Source of the DNA: Bacillota bacterium
GTDB taxonomy: Bacteria; Bacillota; Clostridia; Acetivibrionales; DTU013
Assembly (NCBI GenBank): GCA_023411575.1
Contig: JAEYOP010000040.1
Location: 186,001-250,000, forward strand
DNA length: 64,000 nucleotides
Direction of reading: 5' to 3'
Shown here: one piece after another, positions 61,182-64,000 of the stretch
Layout: the number at the start of each line of letters is the position of its first letter
How positions within the stretch are numbered: the stretch's first letter is position 1
Made by a program: the position numbers and the translations under genes
The notes under the pieces: generated by a model
The model's database searches: none
What the model was told of the DNA's origin: nothing
Seen by the model: only the letters and a program-made list of their open reading frames with translations

Positions 61182-62190
61182 GTTCTTTTCTAAAAAATAC
61201 AGATGGGCCGTCACCATGGCGGTTCTATTGATTCTTTCAACTGCATTTACCATGCTGGACGCGCTGGTGATCCCGAAATCCTACGCGGCCGTGGTCCAGC
61301 CGGGCAAAAGCGGCGAAAGCTCTGCACAGTCGATGCTGAATGTCTCTAAGACTGCCGATGGTCTGGATGGCGGCAGCTTGGCGTCCGGCAATTCGACTTC
61401 CGGCGGCTCGGGCAGCGATTCTGTCAGCACTTCGGCCGACCAATCGAAAGCTGCAGCGTCTGACTATTCCTACAAGGATGATAACATCAGCATCAACGTG
61501 GAGAAAGTGGATGAAAACGGAGCCGTATTCTACGTAGCCGACATCCAGGTATCGGATGTAAGCTACCTGAAAACCGCCCTGGCCAATAATACCTTCGGAA
61601 AAAACATCACCCAGACCACCTCCGAAATGGCGGAGGAAAACAACGCGATCTTCGCAGTCAATGGAGATTATTATGGTTTCCGGGATACCGGCCTGATTAT
61701 CCGCAACGGCGTGCTATACCGCGACAGCGCCAGGGGCGGCTCCGACAACAAGGCCCTGACCGTTGACAGCGAGGGAAACCTGGAAATTGTAACGGAAGGA
61801 GAAGTGTCCGGCGCATCCCTCGTTGAAAGCGGCGTTCTCCAAAGCTTTTCCTTCGGTCCGGTGCTGATGCAGGACGGTCAAACCGTTGACACCTCTTCTT
61901 CAAGAGTGTCCCAAAGGGAGAATCCCCGTACCGCCATAGGGCAAATCGCCCCGCTGCATTACCTTGTCATCGTCGCAGACGGCCGCTCCAGCGAAAGCGG
62001 CGGTATGACCCTGCAGCAGCTCGCCCAGGAATTTGCGGAAAGAGGCGCGACAGTGGCGTACAACCTGGACGGCGGCGGCTCATCCACCATGTGGCTGAAC
62101 GGCAAGGTCATCAACAGTCCGACCGACGGCCACAGAGCCGGCGAAAGAAGCGTCAGCGACACCATCTATATCGGCAGTCAGGAGGAATAA
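61165..62190 (+). CDS. Phosphodiester glycosidase family protein (NAGPA domain)
   Basis: A 341-residue protein with one N-terminal membrane span (about 12-34), a Ser/Gly-rich linker (about 50-95) and an extracellular NAGPA domain (about 110-340). Motifs are AVNGDYYGFRDTGLIIRNG and YNLDGGGSSTMWLNG, the conserved core of the domain. Homologues cleave GlcNAc or other sugars from phosphodiester links, for example in wall teichoic acids or capsules. AGGAGG precedes the ATG at 61165, which lies within the end of the glycosyltransferase gene. It may trim the polymer that the upstream enzyme helps build. Confidence 0.92.
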   Translation: MDKMLRFFSKKYRWAVTMAVLLILSTAFTMLDALVIPKSYAAVVQPGKSGESSAQSMLNVSKTADGLDGGSLASGNSTSGGSGSDSVSTSADQSKAAASDYSYKDDNISINVEKVDENGAVFYVADIQVSDVSYLKTALANNTFGKNITQTTSEMAEENNAIFAVNGDYYGFRDTGLIIRNGVLYRDSARGGSDNKALTVDSEGNLEIVTEGEVSGASLVESGVLQSFSFGPVLMQDGQTVDTSSSRVSQRENPRTAIGQIAPLHYLVIVADGRSSESGGMTLQQLAQEFAERGATVAYNLDGGGSSTMWLNGKVINSPTDGHRAGERSVSDTIYIGSQEE

Positions 62191-62192
62191 TC

Positions 62193-62597
62193 ATGAGTCT
62201 GGATAAAACCATCCGAAATTACGCATTTATAACCGCCGGAGCATTTCTGTTCGATAAAATATACGCCCTGTTCGGCCATGGCGTCTCATCCCCCTGGATG
62301 TCGAACATGTATCTTTATCTCCTTGTCCTGGGCGTCGCCGTATTCGCCCTCCTCCGGATCTTTACGCCCGACATCGCCTCCCGCAAGGGCTGCCGTCTTT
62401 TCTTCAACCTGTACAATTCGGGCCTTGCCGCGTTGATAAACGGCATGCTGCTGTACGGCATACTGGACATTGCCGGAGGCACCTCCCGGATCGTCCCGTG
62501 GTTTTTGTACATCGGCAGCGCGTTGATGGCCGCAGCGGCGGTCCTGTTTGTCAAAATACTGGCGGCAGGATACCGCCGGCACGCAGAGGTGGAATGA
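62193..62597 (+). CDS. Small four-span membrane protein, unrecognised
   Basis: A 134-residue protein with three clear hydrophobic segments (about 38-56, 68-90, 100-120) and a weaker one at about 8-25. It has no motif that I recognise. The ATG is two bases after the NAGPA stop, with AGGAGG upstream, so it is translated from the same mRNA. It may be a membrane partner of the glycosyltransferase or NAGPA protein; nothing in its sequence shows a catalytic role. Confidence 0.8.
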   Translation: MSLDKTIRNYAFITAGAFLFDKIYALFGHGVSSPWMSNMYLYLLVLGVAVFALLRIFTPDIASRKGCRLFFNLYNSGLAALINGMLLYGILDIAGGTSRIVPWFLYIGSALMAAAAVLFVKILAAGYRRHAEVE

Positions 62598-62661
62598 GGC
62601 AGGATAATGATCGGACAGCCGTCCCTGAACCGGCTTTTCGGAAAATTCAAGAATTCTTCTG

Positions 62662-62712
62662 TTGACACCTGTCGGCCTAAGTGATATATTGTGTATATTC
62701 AATATACACAAT
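62662..62712 (+). promoter_or_regulatory. Strong promoter overlapped by a perfect 25-bp palindrome
   Basis: TTGACA (62662-62667), 17 bases, then TATATT (62685-62690). The palindrome ATTGTGTATATT-C-AATATACACAAT (62688-62712) covers the end of the -10 and the start point. This position suits a repressor, and GntR/YtrA-type regulators of ABC exporters often bind TATA-rich palindromes. No regulator gene is visible in the window. Confidence 0.8.
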
Positions 62713-62730
62713 TAAGGAGGCAGACAAGCA

Positions 62731-63573
62731 ATGGAAATCCTGTCTGTTCAAAATCTCAGCAAAAAATATGAAAAATTCACCTTGAAGGACGTATCCTTTA
62801 CGCTGGAAGAAGGATATATCATGGGCTTTATCGGCCGCAACGGCGCGGGAAAGACCACGACGCTCAAAGCCATGCTGGGCCTGGTGCATCCCGATGGCGG
62901 AAAGGTCACCGTGCTCGGCGAGAATTTTGCGGAAAACGAATTTTCCTGCAAACAAAAAATCGGCTTCGTCCTCGGCGGTGTCGATTATTATCCGAAAAAG
63001 AAGCTGAAAACCATAACCGGCGTTACCAAACGCTTTTATTCCGACTGGGACGACCGGGAATATGAACGCTGCCTGAAAAGATTCGATCTCGACCCTGAAA
63101 AAAGGGTTGATGAACTGTCCGCCGGCATGCGGGTGAAATATTCGCTGGCTCTGGCCCTTTCCCACCACGCCCGCCTCCTGATCCTGGACGAACCCACCAG
63201 CGGCCTTGATCCGGTATCGAGGGACGATCTGCTGGAGCTTTTCCAGGAAATCATCGAGGATGGAGAGCACAGCATTCTGTTTTCCACCCATATCACCTCC
63301 GACCTGGAGAAGTGCGCCGATTTCATCACCTATATCAAAAACGGCGAAATCATCGCCTGTTCCGATAAGGACAGCTTCCTGGAATCCTACCGGATCGTCC
63401 GGGGAACGGCCGGGCAGCTCACAGAAGAGCTGGCCGCCAGGGTGATCGGCTGCCGGAAGCATAAATTCGGGTTCGAGGGGCTTGTCCGTTCGGACGGCCT
63501 GCCCATGCCGGACGGTGTGGAGATCGCCCCCGCCGATCTCGAGTCCATTATGATCCACATAGAAAGGGAGTGA
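62731..63573 (+). CDS. ABC transporter ATPase, BcrA/YtrB type exporter
   Basis: A 280-residue ATPase with Walker A GRNGAGKTT (about 33-41), a Q-loop in IGFVLGGVDYY, signature ELSAGMRVKYSLAL, Walker B LLILDEPTSGLDP and switch His in FSTHITSDL. The C-terminal 60 residues are those typical of the exporter subfamily. It should drive the ABC-2 permease that begins six bases after its stop. AAGGAGG precedes the ATG. Systems of this type export peptides, antibiotics or lipid-linked compounds and are usually controlled by a GntR repressor gene next door, which is not seen here. Confidence 0.93.
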   Translation: MEILSVQNLSKKYEKFTLKDVSFTLEEGYIMGFIGRNGAGKTTTLKAMLGLVHPDGGKVTVLGENFAENEFSCKQKIGFVLGGVDYYPKKKLKTITGVTKRFYSDWDDREYERCLKRFDLDPEKRVDELSAGMRVKYSLALALSHHARLLILDEPTSGLDPVSRDDLLELFQEIIEDGEHSILFSTHITSDLEKCADFITYIKNGEIIACSDKDSFLESYRIVRGTAGQLTEELAARVIGCRKHKFGFEGLVRSDGLPMPDGVEIAPADLESIMIHIERE

Positions 63574-63578
63574 GCAAA

Positions 63579-64000
63579 ATGAAAAATCTGCTGTATAAAG
63601 AGTTCACGCTGGCAACCCACCCCACCACATTCATATTCCTGTTCTTCGGCATGATGATGCTGATCCCGGCCTACCCGTATTATGTGGTGTTCTTTTATAC
63701 CACCCTTGCTCTTTTCTTCATCTTTTTGACCGGACGGGAAAACAAGGATGTATTTTATACAGTGACGCTGCCGATCCGCAAAAGGGACGCCGTCAAGGCG
63801 CGCTGCTGGATGGTCGCGATCCTTGAGCTGGCATATATTCTGATTTCCGTTCCTTTTGCCGTCCTCAGCGTCCATGTCAACAAAGCCGGCAACCTGGCCG
63901 GCATCGAGGCAAATGCCGCTTTTTACGGGCTGGTATTCCTCCTGCTTGCCCTGTTCAATATGATTTTCATTCCGACCTTTTACAAAACAGCCTATAAGGC
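63579..64000 (+). CDS. ABC-2 type permease, partial (runs off the window)
   Basis: The frame is open from the ATG at 63579 to the window end, giving 140 codons. The visible part starts MKNLLYKEFTLATHPTTFIF and has at least three or four membrane spans. Between spans two and three is a polar loop TLPIRKRDAVKARCW, typical of ABC2_membrane_5 permeases that pair with BcrA/YtrB ATPases. AAAGGGAG lies eight bases upstream, inside the ATPase gene. The 3' half is not seen. Confidence 0.87.
   Translation, partial: MKNLLYKEFTLATHPTTFIFLFFGMMMLIPAYPYYVVFFYTTLALFFIFLTGRENKDVFYTVTLPIRKRDAVKARCWMVAILELAYILISVPFAVLSVHVNKAGNLAGIEANAAFYGLVFLLLALFNMIFIPTFYKTAYK

Noticed and set aside
1..64000. CRISPR arrays, tRNA or rRNA genes, insertion sequences
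   Set aside because: I looked for regular short repeats, tRNA-like cloverleaf segments, rRNA cores and transposase motifs and saw none; a very degenerate element could still be missed by eye.

Overview
The window looks like the chromosome of a strictly anaerobic, Gram-positive member of the Bacillota (Clostridia). The reasons are a glycyl radical enzyme with its activase, a tryptophan T-box leader, three YesM/YesN-type two-component systems, lipoprotein signal peptides with strong AGGAGG ribosome sites, several TTG/GTG starts, a Mbeg1-like hydrolase, and GPH and MalFG-type transporters without a local ATPase. Base composition is moderate (about half G+C). I see no rRNA, tRNA, CRISPR array, insertion sequence or prophage.

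Positions 1-8680 hold a minus-strand glycan-degradation operon: GH50-like clan GH-A hydrolase, GH43, GH2 and a 2-hydroxyacid dehydrogenase. It is divergent from an AraC regulator, and an edge-truncated lipoprotein lies downstream. A chemoreceptor follows (8701-10818). Positions 11033-20245 hold a galactofuranose/ribose-type importer (binding protein, ATPase, two permeases) with a YesM/YesN pair and a second, probably sensory, binding protein. Positions 20380-23161 hold three housekeeping-like genes: a Mbeg1-like hydrolase, a CmpB-type membrane protein and a di-iron ferritin-like protein. Positions 23184-38628 hold a second sugar locus with two YesM/YesN pairs, two family-1 solute-binding lipoproteins, one MalF/MalG permease pair, a GH3 and a GH78-like hydrolase.

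Positions 38761-47576 are the most unusual part. They encode a binding protein, an ATPase with a cysteine cluster, two permeases, two very small cysteine-containing proteins, a glycyl radical enzyme and its radical-SAM activase, all co-directional and tightly spaced. This looks like uptake plus radical cleavage of one specific small molecule. The small-subunit layout recalls benzylsuccinate synthase or 4-hydroxyphenylacetate decarboxylase, but the transporter is of sugar type and the active-site residues do not fit glycerol/propanediol dehydratase.

Positions 47966-53286 hold a GPH sugar symporter, an MFS transporter, an orphan BrxD-like (DUF2791) ATPase and a LarA-like racemase. Positions 53530-56566 hold an OmpR-type regulator with a large membrane histidine kinase. 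Positions 56677-59874 hold a tryptophan T-box followed by a TrpXYZ-type importer. Positions 60114-62597 hold a GT2-GtrA fusion, a phosphodiester glycosidase (NAGPA) and a small membrane protein. Positions 62662-64000 hold a repressor-type palindrome over a strong promoter, an ABC ATPase and an edge-truncated ABC-2 permease.

The common theme is carbohydrate scavenging: each importer is paired with its own sensor, and glycosidases supply the substrates. All family assignments were made by eye from motifs and remembered family signatures; no database search was run.
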